A stretch of DNA of 6,048 nucleotides. Origin: an uncultured Oscillibacter sp. Its GTDB lineage: Bacteria > Bacillota > Clostridia > Oscillospirales > Oscillospiraceae. The notes under the pieces were generated by a model. It worked only from the letters and a program-made list of their open reading frames with translations, made no database searches and had not been told where the DNA came from. Position numbers and translations under genes: made by a program. Location: NCBI GenBank assembly GCA_948435975.1, contig CAOJHG010000151.1, positions 1-6,048 of the forward strand, in the 5' to 3' direction. Of this stretch, positions 5,707-6,048 are shown piece after piece (within the stretch, counting starts at the first letter, position 1; every line of letters begins with the position of its first letter).

Positions 5707-6048
5707 TTACCTCCTTGCAATGTCCATAAAGTTTTTCAAGGTCTGGCCTTTCTTCTTCAGCACATGGGAATAGTACACCGACGGCTCCTTCCCCTTCAGC
5801 TGTTCCAGCAAATCCCGGTACTCCAGATTCAGCTTGTTGTTGCCGCTGGAATACATATCGTTGTTGTTGGGAAAACGGAGGATGTATGCCGCCAGAGTAT
5901 GCAGCCGGGCCGGGTCCTTGTAGACCGGCAGGGCGTTGTTGCCCAGGCAAATGCTGTAATTCCCATAGACGTTGGAGAAGGGATAGACAAACAGCGGTGT
6001 ATCCGGGTTCAGCCGCTCATCCTTCACCACGCACAGACAGCTCTTTAC
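5707..6048 (-). CDS. Prokaryotic E2-like (family D, PRTRC protein B-like) protein, C-terminal part
   Basis: The frame stays open to the right edge of the window, so this is the last 113 codons of a longer gene; a GTG at 6030 is possible as a start but would remove part of the fold. The visible sequence has LFVYPFSNVYGNYSICLGNN, which resembles the active-site segment of ubiquitin-conjugating (E2) enzymes (their HPN...G.ICL pattern) and the Prok-E2 family D proteins found in PRTRC cassettes. Cys34 of the visible part (codon at 5947-5949) is the candidate catalytic cysteine. The usual HPN is replaced by FSN. The rest, with RFPNNNDMYSSGNNKL and the charged end KKKGQTLKNFMDIARR, fits the C-terminal helices of that family. 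Family members are predicted to transfer or bind ubiquitin-like proteins together with a ThiF/E1-like partner; no biochemistry is assumed here. Its last two codons, AGG AGG, form the ribosome binding site of the next gene. The partner genes, if any, lie upstream beyond the window. Confidence 0.78.
   Translation of the reverse strand, partial: VKSCLCVVKDERLNPDTPLFVYPFSNVYGNYSICLGNNALPVYKDPARLHTLAAYILRFPNNNDMYSSGNNKLNLEYRDLLEQLKGKEPSVYYSHVLKKKGQTLKNFMDIARR
5710..5715 (-). promoter_or_regulatory. Ribosome binding site of the Rad52-like gene, embedded in the E2-like gene's last codons
   Basis: AGGAGG (5715 to 5710) encodes the final Arg-Arg of the E2-like protein and is followed at once by its TAA stop (5709-5707), then 4 nt, then the ATG at 5702-5700. 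Spacing from the site to the ATG is 7 nt. This arrangement means ribosomes finishing the E2-like protein end on top of the next start, a layout typical of translational coupling. Confidence 0.9.

Noticed and set aside
5703..5720. TTG start at 5720 for the Rad52-like protein
   Set aside because: This start would translate the Shine-Dalgarno sequence itself; the ATG at 5702 has ideal spacing to AGGAGG.
3915..5729. Plus-strand open frame of about 600 codons antisense to the ATPase and Rad52-like genes
   Set aside because: It mirrors two well-supported minus-strand genes, has no recognisable domain or plausible ribosome binding site, and its composition is that expected of the complement of GC-biased codons.
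1..6048. CRISPR array, tRNA, rRNA, insertion sequence ends or attachment-site repeats
   Set aside because: I saw no regularly spaced repeats, no tRNA-like cloverleaf, no transposase or integrase coding sequence and no obvious terminal or long direct repeats; non-coding space is limited to short gaps.

Overview
The window looks like part of a mobile or accessory element (integrative/conjugative element, plasmid or prophage) from a low-to-moderate GC Gram-positive host, probably a gut-type Clostridia (Oscillospiraceae/Lachnospiraceae-like). The reasons are the strong AGGAGG-type ribosome binding sites, tightly packed genes, use of GTG/TTG starts, and a gene set of recombination and replication functions rather than housekeeping genes. 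The host assignment is inference; no taxonomic marker is present.

Layout. At the far left (2-157, + strand) is the C-terminal end of a small helix-turn-helix (Cro/CI, XRE-type) regulator. It is followed at once by a rho-independent terminator (162-195, +). A second, stronger hairpin (202-236) closes a minus-strand operon that converges on it. That operon fills the rest of the window and enters from beyond the right edge. In transcription order (right to left) it encodes: the C-terminal part of a prokaryotic E2-like (ubiquitin-conjugating fold, family D / PRTRC protein B-like) protein (5707-6048, partial); a Rad52/Rad22-family single-strand annealing protein (4815-5702); an SbcC/Rad50-like ATPase with a CPTC zinc-hook motif (2967-4796); a CHC2-like zinc-finger plus Toprim primase-type protein (1878-2939); an unrecognised 206-residue protein (1245-1865); and an unrecognised 326-residue, largely helical protein (245-1225). 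Intergenic gaps are only 4-27 nt, so these are almost certainly co-transcribed. No promoter for the operon lies in the window.

How the genes may work together. The middle three genes make a coherent DNA-processing set: strand annealing (Rad52-like), DNA-end or structure handling by an SMC-like ATPase, and primer synthesis or nucleic-acid binding (zinc finger/Toprim). The upstream E2-like protein carries an E2-style active-site segment with a candidate catalytic cysteine. This ties a predicted ubiquitin-like conjugation pathway to a recombination/replication cassette. That combination, with two uncharacterised downstream partners, is the most interesting feature of the window. The E1/ThiF, JAB peptidase or ubiquitin-like partners, if present, would lie beyond the right edge.
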